The position numbers were made by a program, and so were the translations under genes. Below, piece after piece: positions 24,896 to 35,859 of a DNA stretch of 64,000 nucleotides (position 1 is the first letter of the stretch; each line of letters begins with the position of its first letter). Below the pieces are notes generated by a model, which worked only from the letters and a program-made list of their open reading frames with translations, made no database searches and was not told where the DNA came from. This DNA comes from Lumbricus rubellus (Eukaryota > Annelida > Clitellata > Crassiclitellata > Lumbricidae), in the NCBI GenBank assembly GCA_945859605.1, contig OX243814.1:32673475-32737474 (forward strand), given 5' to 3'.

Positions 24896-25277
24896 GATTC
24901 AACTGATGATTGTATGTCACCCACAGTCTATCTATGGTTATAATGTAATATTAGATTGATGACCTATTGTATTCTTCCTGGTTGTATTTATCATCGCCCA
25001 CCTAATGATTAAGTAGTGGTTGATATAAATGACCTGATGTATCCCCTCCCCCATCATCCTTGATTAATGTGATTGCTGACGCATACTATTTTGCACTGTA
25101 CAATGTACTTGAATCTACTGCGTCTGAAGTATCTCTTGAAGTTGTTTCGTGTGATAACTTACTCCCACCAGTTGAAATTCTTAACCTCTTAATAATAGTT
25201 TGATTTATAATGAGTTACTAAAATAAATTTCAAGTATTAAATGCCATTAATTACCTTACCTTACATTTGACACACAC

Positions 25278-25377
25278 TCGAGACTTGATTTAGTTACAGA
25301 GACTTGACCTAGTTGCATAGACTTGACCTAATTGCATAGACTTGACCTAGTTGCAATGACTTGACCTACTTGCACGT
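25278..25377. repeat. ~20-bp tandem repeat, ~5 copies
   Basis: Unit close to GACTTGACCTAGTTGCATA. Confidence 0.9.
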
Positions 25378-26090
25378 TGTCTGCTGATATCAGCATGCTG
25401 TCCGTCTCTGTGTCCGTCTGCCTGTTCTTCTACGTCACCGTCTTTGTTCCATTGTCTGATGACGACGATGACGACTCTTGAAGGCGAACCATGCCTGCTG
25501 CCTCAGCCAATCAGACGGGCGCATGACAGAGAGGCACCTGTATTGGTACTTGATACTTGATACCCACCAAGGTATCCTTTTACTCATAACTCATATCATG
25601 GCGTGGGTGCTAGCGCAAGGCGATGCATGAATGGTATACTAGGTATATGATGGATATCTGAGTCTGAGGCAGCAGCAGTACTGGACTAAACACGCCAGGT
25701 ACTTCATTAACCTTTGTTCCAGTTTTCCAGCCCTGAGCGGCGAATGCATGCAAGTAAAAATAGTCTAGTCACTAGTAGTCAGGTATTTATATGTTCAGCA
25801 GCAGGTATGTTTGTATTTGTCTGGATATGCATGGCAGATGCACCGTTTCAAGTATGATTGATACCTATGTGCTATTATAGTTGGATTATTATTATTATTA
25901 AAACCTTTTAAGAACCACTACATATGATGTTCTGTTAGAATATGATACTTCACATTGCATGTACCATTGGCCCTAAACGTTTCTAATTGTTGTGACTTGT
26001 GAGTATATTATTATATATAGATTTATATTCCTCTATATATGCCTTTATGATATAACATACACACAACACGCATGCACACACAACACGCAT

Positions 26091-26124
<34 letters not shown>

Positions 26125-26310
26125 TTCACACTTTCTACAAATATGCTTAAAAATGCAAATAATAATTATCTGCTTTAGGTTTTACTGGTGTTTTGCTGTT
26201 CCAGTTCCACATAACTTTTTCTAATTGGTCCTTACGATGTAAGTCCTGATATATCAGTGAGAGATAGGATTGGTTACAGTATACTTGCCAGCTTGGTCTT
26301 GGGAGGGGGG
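25378..26310. other. Non-coding stretch
   Basis: No gene recognised; a CA-rich microsatellite lies at about 26059-26121. Confidence 0.5.
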
Positions 26311-26319
26311 TCTGGAAAT

Positions 26320-27088
26320 GGTTGTAGGACAAAACCCCCCCCCTGGACAAAAACCCCCCCGGACAAAACCCCCCCGGACAAAAACCCCCCCGGACATAAA
26401 CCCCCCCAGGGTAGGACATAACCCCCCCTGGTTGAATATATTGCACATAAGTTGTCGTACTATAAAACGGTGTCCTTAGTACGCAAGTTGGATTGATGAA
26501 AAGAATTCTCGCTATATAAATAGAAGCCGGATTGATAACAAATAAAGTTTACTTAAATAGAAGCTGGATTGATGAAAATGTTCTTGCTTAAATAGAAGCT
26601 GGATTGATAAAAATACTCTTTCTCAAATGGAAGCTGGATTGATGAAAATACTCTTTTTTAAATGGAAGCTAGATTGATAAAAATACTCTTTCTCAAATGG
26701 AAGCTGGATTGATGAAAATACTCCTTCTTAAATGGAAGCTGGATTGATGACAACGATTCATGCTGTCCTAGATTAGACCAACAGGTACTAGCTTCATATC
26801 GGAGTGACTGAATGACACTAACAAGTTATAAGTTCACGCCTGAATGACAGCGACAGGTGTTTACCGGTACGACACTAATTAGTTTACACAGCACGGGAGC
26901 TCGATAATTAGCCTAAGTTTAAACAAATTGTAGGCCTACCTGCACTTTGCCAGCAAAGGGGGGGAATTGTCCGGGGGGGTTAATGTCCTAGGCTAAATCA
27001 GGGGGGTTTCTGTCCGGGGGGGGTTTTGTCCGGGGGGGTTTTTTTGTCCGGGGGGGGTTTTTGTCCAGGGGGGTTTTGTCCGGTCACC
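26320..27088. mobile_element. Foldback DNA element A with G-tract arrays, 769 bp, 9-bp TSD
   Basis: It starts GGTTGTAGGACAAAACCCCC and ends in GTCCGGTCACC (reverse complement GGTGACCGGAC). A perfect 9-bp TSD TCTGGAAAT lies at 26311-26319 and 27089-27097. The left arm is an array of about six ~16-bp units (GGACAAAAACCCCCCC, to about 26430). The right arm is an inverted array of about seven units (from about 26955). The interior has a block CATAAGTTGTCGTACTATAA shared with element B and a ~35-bp tandem array (about 26520-26750; GAAGCTGGATTGATGAAAAT core). No coding capacity. The 9-bp TSD is as expected for Mutator-like elements. Confidence 0.85.
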
Positions 27089-27097
27089 TCTGGAAAT

Positions 27098-27755
27098 ACC
27101 CACTACAGTTGAGGTTGACCTTATCATCTTAAACCTAACGATGTGTGTTATATGTTGTGATTTCTGATAGTTTCTGTTATTGATATGTAAGCAGTATGCA
27201 TCTGCATAGCATCAATTGATTTTAGTGAATCAGAACATGCGTTATATCTTAAAAAGTGTACAAGTAGCAGATATTTACTCAAAGTTTTCCTTTGAGTCTT
27301 TTATCGTTGTAGTCCGTTATATATGTGTTCCAGATATGGCCAACATTGATACATATGTAATTTCTAAGCCGCTCTTGCTGCTCTTGATGTCCTTGGTATA
27401 TATATATGAGATCCAGAACTGTTTAACCTGTGCCCCAGACTTTATGTCAGTAGACTGACAGATTGCGTTTCTTTTTCTAACTTAACAGACTAAAAGTCTG
27501 GCATGGTTTTAGCTGTATACATGTAGCCATTGAAGCCTTAATGAAGACCAAACGTGGCACAATTGGATTGCATGCCTATTATATCAGGCATAATATGCCT
27601 TATAAATCATATTATTATATATATATATATATTATAATATTTATGATTTTGCCAGCATTTCTGCCACAACCATCTGCTACATTGTTGTTGTTGGATCGCA
27701 TTGTTAAAATGAAATCGGAGACTCAGGCACCCTGAAATGAATATACTACAGCTCT
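27098..27755. other. Spacer between the two foldback elements
   Basis: AT-rich single-copy-looking DNA; no gene recognised. Confidence 0.5.
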
Positions 27756-27764
27756 GGTGAAAAG

Positions 27765-28513
27765 GGTTGTAGGACAAAACCCCCCTGGACATAACCCCCC
27801 CGGACATAACCCCCCCGGACAAAAACCCCCCCGGACAAAACCCCCCCCAGGGTAGGACAAAACCCCCCCTGGTAGAGTATATTACATAAGTTGTCGTACT
27901 ATAAAACGGCGGTCCTAAGTACGCAACAATCATTCTAACAAGTTATGTATTTCCGTAGGTCCATATCTACATTGCAATCATTCTAACAATCATTCTAACA
28001 AGTTATGTATTTCCGTAGGTCCATTGCCATTAACTAGGCCAAGTTGACACCGGTATTGACACCTGTACAAAAACATAGACGCTCTTGGACAGTGCTATAG
28101 GTGTCAATACCCCAGGCTAATGGCATTAATTAGGCAAAGTTGACACGCTACGAAACCCTGCGAATAAAACACGGACAATCATTATTAAGCTTTATCAACC
28201 GACTGCAGAATAGGTCACAATAAAGGGGGGTGACACGGCTACGAAAACATGCGAAAACTTACGTCCAGTTGGCTTGTGGCATTAAGTATACCAAGTTAAC
28301 ACCACTACGAAAACCTGGACAATTGAGCTTTATCAACCGACTGCAGAATAGGCCATTTGCACGGTAAAGGGGGGGTTTTGTCCGGGGGGGTTTTTGTCCT
28401 AGGTAAAATCGGGGGGGTTTGTGTCCGGGGGGGTTTTTGTCTGGGGGGGGTTTTGTCCGGGGGGGGGTTTTGTCCGGGGGGGGTTTTGTCCAGGGGGGGA
28501 ATGTCCGATCACC
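27765..28513. mobile_element. Foldback DNA element B with G-tract arrays, 749 bp, 9-bp TSD
   Basis: It starts GGTTGTAGGACAAAACCCCC and ends GTCCGATCACC. A perfect TSD GGTGAAAAG lies at 27756-27764 and 28514-28522. The left array is about 27775-27870 and the right array about 28367-28505. It shares with element A the block after the left array (TAAGTTGTCGTACTATAAAA and TAGTACGCAA-like sequence) and the AAAGGGGGGG entry to the right array. The interior differs: it carries duplicated GTTATGTATTTCCGTAGGTC (about 27940-28025) and duplicated GCTTTATCAACCGACTGCAG (about 28190 and 28330). Confidence 0.85.
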
Positions 28514-28522
28514 GGTGAAAAG

Positions 28523-31500
28523 GTTTCAGAGTTGCAAGTTAATTGTCAGTCATGTACCAGTGTACGCCGCGGACATAAATGTCAAAAGTTTCAGTATTTG
28601 ACATAACAGAGACATGTGGTTTCTTTTCTACTCCTGTCAGTCTGTACAAGCATTCTGATCTATCAGTGACACAGATTCTGATATTCATTCATTCATTCAT
28701 TCATATTTTGTATAGCGTTCCTGAAAGGATACTACTAAGAAGCAGCGTATTGCAGGCTGTCTGTTCAGTTAGTATAGTTAAGATTTATGTGTTCTGTAAT
28801 CTGAGTTCCTGTAAATTGTTTCAACTGCATAATTGTACATTGTAACTGGTTGCGTTCTGTGAACCGGATTGTTGAATAGACGAAAATTATTATTATTATT
28901 ATTATTACTCTTCACCCAACCCTGGCTAAAAAGGAGGGTCTTGAGTCTGCAATAAAATGTGTCTGAGTGTGCCCTATGCATAGATCTGATGTAATGCTTA
29001 TGGGAACCCTTGCTATACCATAGGGCTATTACACAGCTGGCAACATGGATTCCTACGTTAAACCACCTGTGGATAATAAACTATACGCAGCTGTGTTACA
29101 GGGCAGTACTTGATACGAAGGTTTTTTCTGGTACAAGTAGACTTTGCTCCAATTGCTATTTACTGGGTTTCTGTGATTGAAGTGACTTTGGATGGACCCC
29201 TAATCAGAAGTTTTGGGAGGTGAAGGGATAAAAAAATCCTTCTACAAGTGGTGATTTAGACTTTATGAGAATGTGTGTGTGTCTGTGTGTTTGTTCGTCT
29301 GTGTGTTTGTTCGTCTGTGTGTTTGTTCGTCTGTGTGTGTGCTGTTTGTAAATGCAATGAATCGTGATTGGCTAATTTCCATCCTGGGTCTTCATAGGTC
29401 GTGGTGGGTTGGCAAACATTGGATCTGATGTCAATTGGTATGAGAGCTTTTGACACTCTGACCTTTAAATAGCGGTCCTTTTGATACAGCAGAGATCGGC
29501 TCTAATGCTTTGCTGGTAAATGACTGTGTACCTGAACACATATTTAATATATCTGCTGCAGTGTGATGCCATGTATGACCCCGGGCAATAAAGGTTCCTA
29601 AAATGTTGCAGATGTTTGACTAGTCTTGACTAGAAGGGGGGCCCCGTGGGTTCAAAGAGCAACTGCCAAGATTAACACTTTTAACAAAGATGAACTGCTG
29701 TCATTTTTACTAGAATGACACGCTGGTCTTTAAAGTGTTAACTATTCATATTGGAATGATGGATCTGGTTCAGAAGGCAAGCCGAAGCCTGTGCCTTGTT
29801 TAACATTAACATTTGTTAAATTGCATTATTTATCATGTATATTACTGTACTTTATTACGACTGATTAATTAATTATGAGTGGTTTGGGCTACTTGTTTGG
29901 CTTCTTATTTATTTATTTATTTATTTATTTACTGAGAATTTGATATAGCGCTCCTTCAAGGTTACTACTCAGGAGCGCTCCCAGTCCAACCCCGGTCGAA
30001 TAAGACAGTCTTGAGAAGAGAAAGAAATGAAGTAGAAGTAGAAAGGCTATTATAGGTATTTGACGAAGGATAACAGGGAGCTCATTCCAGGTCGCAGTGT
30101 TCTTCTGTTTATCATCTTTCGAAACATTGTTGTTCGCTTTGAATTTTCATACAAAGACAAACGATACTTCAAGCTGTTAGGACGACTTTTCGTCAGACAC
30201 ATTTTGTGCATGTTTTGTGCCAAATCTGGTCTGGTTAGGGGAATAGGGGAAGTGGGTGAAAGTTGAACCATCTTCGGCCAGGCCGTAATTTTGTCACACC
30301 ACACTGTCATATCCGCTCACACATCTTTGAAAGCATACACAGGCACCCACGCTAAAGTAAACAGTGTTCAGTAGATTCAGTACTCAACTACTCATAGTGA
30401 GTCTGTAGGTGAACTTGGTTGTGTAAACTTTCCTTATATATATAAGAAATATCATTCAAATATGCAGGATATGTAAATTATTGCCTGTATGCGCAATTGA
30501 TTAAACTGAATGCTGCTGAATGTTCTGGGCTTAAATATCCATGTACATGCATACACTCATGCTTGTATGCTTGTGTAAATTGACCCACGTGTGTGTTTTG
30601 CATATACTTAGACACGGACTTCATAATGTCTAAACCTAAATCAGGCTATTATTATCTTCAAGTGGTCAATATCATATTCATAGATATGTACTTACTACTG
30701 ATAGATGTTTTAAGAACAGTGGTGATTTGATTTTATTATGTATGCTATGTAGGTTATATTAGAACAGACTCTCTTGAATGGACATTGTTTGTAGAACATC
30801 ATAGAGTAGAACCAATTTATGAGAAAGTATAGGAATAGTCCGTTTTATGTGTGTGTATCTTTTTGTGATATTTGATAATCAAGTTATTTGGACTGAATAC
30901 AGTCTTTGAGGAGTGTCAACTCAAGTGGTTTGTGAGCTGTCACAACTAAATGAAATCAGTTAATTTTGAATGCCTTCAGTGGACAGTTTGTCTGAAGTGG
31001 ACAGTGGTCAAGGGACATTAACCCCTGGACGAAAATATCCAGAACAGCTGAATTGCTATTGTTATAATTGGTCAGCTGCATTATGATTGGGTTCCTGTGG
31101 TGCAAATCAAATTGGGGATTATCCAATCAAATGAAGAATTGCTGATGAACACAAATGAGTGCTATTCCCTATGGTGCTATATGGCCATCTGTCAGATGCT
31201 TAGACGTTTTCTCATCTGAAAGGATTGTTATTCGATAGCTATCTTGCTGGATCTACTGCAAATCTGTTGGTAATCCGGATGGATGGGATGGATGGGATGG
31301 ATGGGATAGATGGATGGATGGATGGATGGATGGAGTGATCGTTTATCAGGAATTACTTCAGAATACATGGAATATAATATAAATGTGATCCTTTATCATA
31401 ATTATGTTGAACTCCCAATACCAATTTGTTGCACCTGTTGGTCAACTTTTCAGAACAATTTGTCCAAAACTATAATTATTTCCCATTGTTCCATTATACG

Positions 31501-31649
31501 CGTGAGCAAGTGGGTCAAAGATGTGCTTCTGATTGTGTAATTATATGTGATTACAGACAGCAACTGTCAAGTCTCTTGATATTATGATTACAGGTTCTGA
31601 GTCCCTATTATTAACCTACTACAGCCGTGTTTAGCAGCTGGTCTATGTG
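28523..31649. other. Non-coding stretch with repeat fragments
   Basis: Contains (ATTC)n at about 28687-28704 followed by a SINE-like tail, a (TTA)n at 28884-28908, a ~20-bp GTCTGTGTGTTTGTTC array at 29278-29342, (TTTA)n at 29904-29932 with a reversed SINE tail to about 30000, and (GGAT)n at 31278-31334. 28751-28790 resembles 32463-32500 (CTGTCTGxTCxGTTAGTA), marking another dispersed repeat. No gene supported. Confidence 0.45.
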
Positions 31650-31742
31650 GGCAAACAATGCATTCAAACAATTCATTCAAACAATGCATTCAAACAATGC
31701 ATTCAAACAATGCATTCAAACAATGCATTCAAACAATGCATT
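31650..31742. repeat. 13-bp tandem repeat, ~7 copies
   Basis: Unit AAACAATGCATTC. Confidence 0.95.
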
Positions 31743-31929
31743 CCTAGTGTCAGCTTCAGAAATGCTTTGATGCTTTGATAAGCACGTGTTCTGAACTCCT
31801 TTGAAACTCGTGTGCCGCTCGCTCAGGTGTCGGCCCCGCCCTTAAGCCCCTTTACCTGGTCTGGCGAATCCTCCTTCCATCCGCCCGCGCCTCTTTTCTT
31901 CCATACCCTGCCCTGGCTAGCTTGGCGGC

Positions 31930-32060
31930 CGTTGATGGGAGTGCTTGACCCCCAAGATCTTGCTTGACCCCACTGGTCGCCGGTGGGCTTTGAACCCAGT
32001 GCCTCTCTAAACGATGTCTGTTAGACTGTAGTTTAGCTGACCCGTCGGAATGCTGATGAT
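31930..32060 (-). mobile_element. Possible tRNA-derived SINE, second type
   Basis: On the minus strand a B-box-like GGTTCAAAGCCC lies near 31985-32000 with an A-box-like GGTCAGCTAAACTACAG upstream (about 32025-32045). The anticodon-arm region cannot be folded convincingly by eye. Confidence 0.4.
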
Positions 32061-32634
32061 CCCTGAATGTGGTGGGGGGGGGGGTTAGAAGGGGGGGTTG
32101 ATCCACTTGGGCGAGGAGGTCTTGTCTTTAGTCAGTCTTGGCTTGGCTTAGGTCTGCCTTCCTGCCATCACAAGTTGTTGCTCGGCCCTTAGGCCTCCTC
32201 CGTTGGAAATGCATGGGCGTCGGTGTGCTGTCAGATTCGTTCCAAGGCGAAAACAGTTCCACCGGTTCACGCGACCAGGTCATGGCCAATGTTCTTCAGA
32301 AATACAGAACAAGGTAGAAAGGCTTTGCTGTCAAGAATTACAATAATTATCTTTTGCCATGTTTACGACTGTTTAAATAGAAACTGCTTCGAGGGGCATC
32401 TGTCTTTCCACTTGCTAATGTCTTGTTTTGTGTCAAAGTCACTATCTAGGCAGGAACATGTATTGCAAGCTGTCTGCTCTGTTAGTAGTTGAGATTTATG
32501 TTAATTAAGATTCTTTCATGTATTCACACTGCGTTTGTCAGAGAATAATAAAGAAAAGATTATTATTATAATTGTGATTATTGTTATAATTAATATTAAT
32601 ACTATTGTTATTATTATTAACAGCACACTTTAGG

Positions 32635-32776
32635 CAGGGCGAAAATTGGTGTGGGGTTAAGGGTGTTTAACCACTACTCTTTCTTAGGGCTTGATAGTTA
32701 AATCTTCTTTTCACACCCCATCTCTACACGGACCATAGTCCCACCCCTCAGTTATTTTTCTACAATTCTGATACTG
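32635..32776. mobile_element. hAT-type MITE, 142 bp, related to 3583-3725
   Basis: Ends CAGGGCGAAAATTG and CAATTCTGATACTG. Flanks ACTTTAGG and CCTCTAGG are an imperfect (6 of 8) TSD. Shared internal CCCCTCAGTTATTTTTC and the overall length identify it as a diverged relative of the first copy. Confidence 0.75.
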
Positions 32777-33468
32777 CCTCTAGGTTGTGCCAATAATGGG
32801 CCTAGTTTGGAACCGTTTACGTTTCGGAACCGATTTAGCAGGACACCTACCTGTTGCGGCTTCCCCGTCCTCTTTGAGCCAGGTGGCAGGTGGTGGAGGT
32901 GGTGGCAGGGCGGCCTCCTACGCAGGCATCGGCTCATCTGTCTGACCTCCATCCCCCCACCACCACCCACCCACCCTACATCCGCCGCCCGCTGAGTGTG
33001 GTTATGGTTACATGTTCAAGTGGAAAAAAGCACCTCCGGTTCTGAAGAAGGCACATGTGTTGTTGCTGCTAGTTTCTGGCTCACTGAGATTCTTCTTGTT
33101 GTCTTCCGGAGATGATTATTATTTGAAAATAAGTTGGTTAACGGTTTGCAGGTCTCACAGGTTTGCAAAGATATAATATCTTTATCCTTTGGTTAAATGG
33201 TTTACTTCTGAGGATGACATGTGCGTTGGTTTTGCATTTAACACCAACCAGTCAGGTAGGCGAATTGTGTATATAAGAAACAGACATAATGAAGTGCAGT
33301 GTATGTTTGTGTGTGCTGTAAGAAAAAGGTTGTGTACATACAAGTTTCTGTTCATATATTCTAATTACAGATATATGCTGGAACATAAAGGAACCTATAT
33401 ATATATATATATATATATATACATACACACACACATATATATTTATTCATGTATATATTTATTATCCA
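32777..33468. other. Non-coding stretch
   Basis: No gene recognised. A (TA)n(CA)n tract lies at 33394-33440. Confidence 0.5.
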
Positions 33469-33688
33469 TCTATATAAATAAAAATGAAACTTTCCAATAG
33501 TTCGTAACACAATCACGCCCAAAGTTACGCACCGATTGTTTTGAAAATGTACCAAAACCTTCCATTCCAATAGCACAGTGTCAGAACATTTCTTTTCCCG
33601 AAAAAACCCAATCGGGGGAGGGGAGGGGGAGGGGAGGGGGAGGGAGAGGTCTTTTCTGCCACAGCAACGCGTGGCTGGGTACAGCTAG
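33469..33688 (+). mobile_element. Probable non-autonomous Helitron, 220 bp
   Basis: The 5' end is TCTATATAAATAAAAATGAA and the 3' end is GGGTACAGCTAG, preceded by a near-palindrome CAGCAACGCGTGGCTG. The element sits between a 5' A and a 3' T, with no TSD. A 5' TC, a 3' CTAG and a subterminal hairpin are Helitron hallmarks. The interior carries a GGGGA-rich tract (33614-33650). Confidence 0.6.
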
Positions 33689-34047
33689 TTTTTTAATATA
33701 TGTTTACAGTGCTCTTGACATATGTATGAGACTAATTGGATTGCAGTTGTTGCCTTAAAGCCATGTGAGCGCCTGTGGAAACAGTTTGAAGACTTGTTGC
33801 TTTTGAGGGTGCATCTCTTTCCAAAGGCTTTCGTCGTTAAAAATGTTGTATCTAGCAGAGCGTGGCTAAGTTCTGAATCTTCTACAATCTACATCATGTC
33901 ATAAATTAACTTGCCTGGATTAGTTGGTCAAGTAGTTGTTAATTATCAGAGACCCAGTAGCATCAGATGAGTAGCATCTTAATATTGTTGTTAAGCGCCT
34001 TCGTGAGGCTATATATATATATTGTAAGGTGATGTATAGATGTTCAT

Positions 34048-34383
34048 ATGCATACATGCATACATACATACATACATACATACATACATACATACATACA
34101 TACATACATACATACATACATACATACATACATACATAGTTACATACATGCATATATACGTACATAGTTTACATACATGCATATATACATACATACATAC
34201 ATACATACATACAATGTCATACATACATACATACATACATACATACATACATACATACATACATACATACATACATACATACATACATACATACATACAT
34301 ACATACATACATACATACATACATACATACATACATACATACATACATACATACATACATACATACATACATACATACATACA
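34048..34383. repeat. (CATA)n microsatellite, left flank of the Polinton
   Basis: CATA tandem array with a few interruptions (GTTACATACATGCATATATACG, TGTCAT). It continues in the same phase and orientation beyond the element at 48876. Long Tyr/Ile/His/Thr frames are repeat artefacts. Confidence 0.97.
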
Positions 34384-34924
34384 AGTAGAGGCCCAATAAG
34401 GCGGCCGACTCATTTGACCAGTACAGCCTTGACCTTCGCCCATTTGACCAGTACAGCCTTAAAAAAGTAAAAAAGTAAAAAAAGTAAAAAAAGTTTAAAA
34501 AAAGTAAAAAAGTAAAAAAAAAAATTCTCCGGCGTATACAAAATGGACTACTCGAAAAAGTTACTGAATTACGAAAAATCGCCGAGCCGAGCGGCTGGGA
34601 TGGATATTTTACAAGACGGTGGAAAGCGGCGTTCATTGCTAAAATTGACGCCCACATCCGCGAATGCTGCGACGATGAATGCCCATGCAAGAATCCACGG
34701 CCGGATCGTCAACAAGGGCCGGGCACGATTACCGTCGTTCGTCGTCGGCGCAATGGCAACTCACCCCCCGTGTGATGTTAGTTTGATCGACAACGAGATC
34801 ATCGTCGTTAATTGTCAATGCAATGGCAACTCATGCCCGTGTGATGCAAGAGCGTGAGTGGCCTACGACGTAGATACGGGATTACAATATCGCAAACGAT
34901 TTTACACCGTTGGTTTATAATCGT
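34384..34924 (+). repeat. Left terminal inverted repeat of the Polinton (541 bp)
   Basis: Matches the reverse complement of 48387-48875 almost base for base, from AGTAGAGGCC to TTGGTTTATAATCG. It begins with the direct repeat CATTTGACCAGTACAGCCTT at 34411-34430 and 34441-34460, then (GTAAAAA)n. Compared with the right copy it has an extra ~50-bp stretch near 34770-34850 created by a local duplication (GCAATGGCAACTCA appears twice), and one A fewer in the A-run at about 34554-34558, which breaks the small TIR ORF on this side. Confidence 0.95.
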
Positions 34925-34925
34925 C

Positions 34926-35456
34926 TCACAATGTCGCCAAGTCTTCAGTATCAATCCACGAGTTGAACGAGTCTGGGTAGCCCAACCACTTCACGAGACA
35001 TTTCTTCCCGCGTTTCCTAATCACTTTTTCGATTCTAAATATTTCTTGAGTTGTTTTCTGTAGCTCCTGCTCGTAAAAAGAGCCTTGTATTTCCTCACCA
35101 GCAGAATCAGTAATCTTGTAAGTTGGCGGATCTGTATATTGAACCTGGGATACTACAAAGACCTCCTCCACCCATCTAGTCGTATAACCCTTTTCAAAAA
35201 TATTCTTCTTCCTAGTTATTCTGACCCGATCGCCGATTGAAAACTTCGGCATAATAGGTTCTGAAATCTCATCGCCGTATAAATTTATAAATACAGTCTT
35301 TTCGTTCGTTTTCATACTAGCCTTCGCGGGGGTCATTTTAATGGACGAATGTCTCGTTTCATTATAATTACTAACCATTTCGTCTAATACATCGATATAT
35401 CTTCTGGTTGAATTGGCCGTAAAGTACTTGAACATTTTATCTTTCATCGTACGCAC
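34926..35456 (-). CDS. Polinton integrase, C-terminal part with chromodomain
   Basis: This 176-codon open segment starts just after the frameshift that separates it from 35444-35859. It opens with the helix carrying the third catalytic acidic residue of the DDE integrase core (ERW.RTMK, the Glu lying immediately upstream of the first Met). It continues with SNYNETRHSSIKMTPAKA, the usual end of an RVE domain. An SH3-like linker follows (FSIGDRVRI), then a chromodomain at about residues 135-170 with IEKVIRKRG, CLVKWLGYP and SWIDTEDL; the WLGY aromatic box is intact. The stop (34926-34928) lies two bases inside the left TIR. Chromodomains in Polinton and Ty3-type integrases are thought to steer insertion to marked chromatin. 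As it stands the protein is split and should be inactive. Confidence 0.9.
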   Translation of the reverse strand: MRTMKDKMFKYFTANSTRRYIDVLDEMVSNYNETRHSSIKMTPAKASMKTNEKTVFINLYGDEISEPIMPKFSIGDRVRITRKKNIFEKGYTTRWVEEVFVVSQVQYTDPPTYKITDSAGEEIQGSFYEQELQKTTQEIFRIEKVIRKRGKKCLVKWLGYPDSFNSWIDTEDLATL

Positions 35457-35859
35457 CCATCTTTCTGCGATACAACTTTCCCCTCGTTCTCGGTAGAATA
35501 CAACTCGACTAAATTCTTCACATTTTTATTATAAAATTCTTTCCCTTTGTCGCACCAAACTTTGACTGGCTGTCGACCGCCTCTGAGTATCTTCACGAAC
35601 CCATCAGCTGTAGACTTCCCACTCTTGTCATGTAATGGAACGATCCATCCGTACTTCGAAAACACATCTATGACGGTCAATAGAAATTTCACGCCATCAT
35701 TATCTCTAGCGAAAGCCTGCATGTCGATTAGATCAGCCGCCCAAATCTGGTCAATCCCGCCAACACGGACCCGCCTCGTCCTAAAATTTCTCACTACTGG
35801 TTTGTGTAATTCATTCGCTAATTGATTAGTCCATTTCAGGTCCTGCTGTAATTCTAGGC
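35444..35859 (-). pseudogene. Polinton integrase, N-terminal and catalytic core part (frameshifted)
   Basis: The frame runs LANELHKPVVRNF, then RVRVGGIDQIWAADLIDM with the first catalytic Asp, LLTVIDVFSKYGW, and VKVWCDKGKEF with the second catalytic Asp. It then leaves frame about 10 codons before the third catalytic residue and stops at 35444. No ATG opens this frame. Reading upstream it continues to about 35890 and overlaps the end of the PLA2-like gene across a 7-T homopolymer (35860-35866), a one-base change of frame. In related elements I recall the ELHKP integrase follows directly from an upstream domain, so a PLA2-integrase fusion split by the homopolymer is plausible. The alternative is an internal GTG or ATG start with a separate protein. 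Domain identity is secure; the gene boundary is not. Confidence 0.85.

Noticed and set aside
26254..26479. Gly/Val- and Pro-rich frames in the G-tract arrays
   Set aside because: They follow from the 16-bp inverted arrays of the foldback elements.
34543..34857. 104-codon plus frame in the left TIR as an independent gene
   Set aside because: One A is missing relative to the right TIR, so the frame departs from the conserved one after seven codons.
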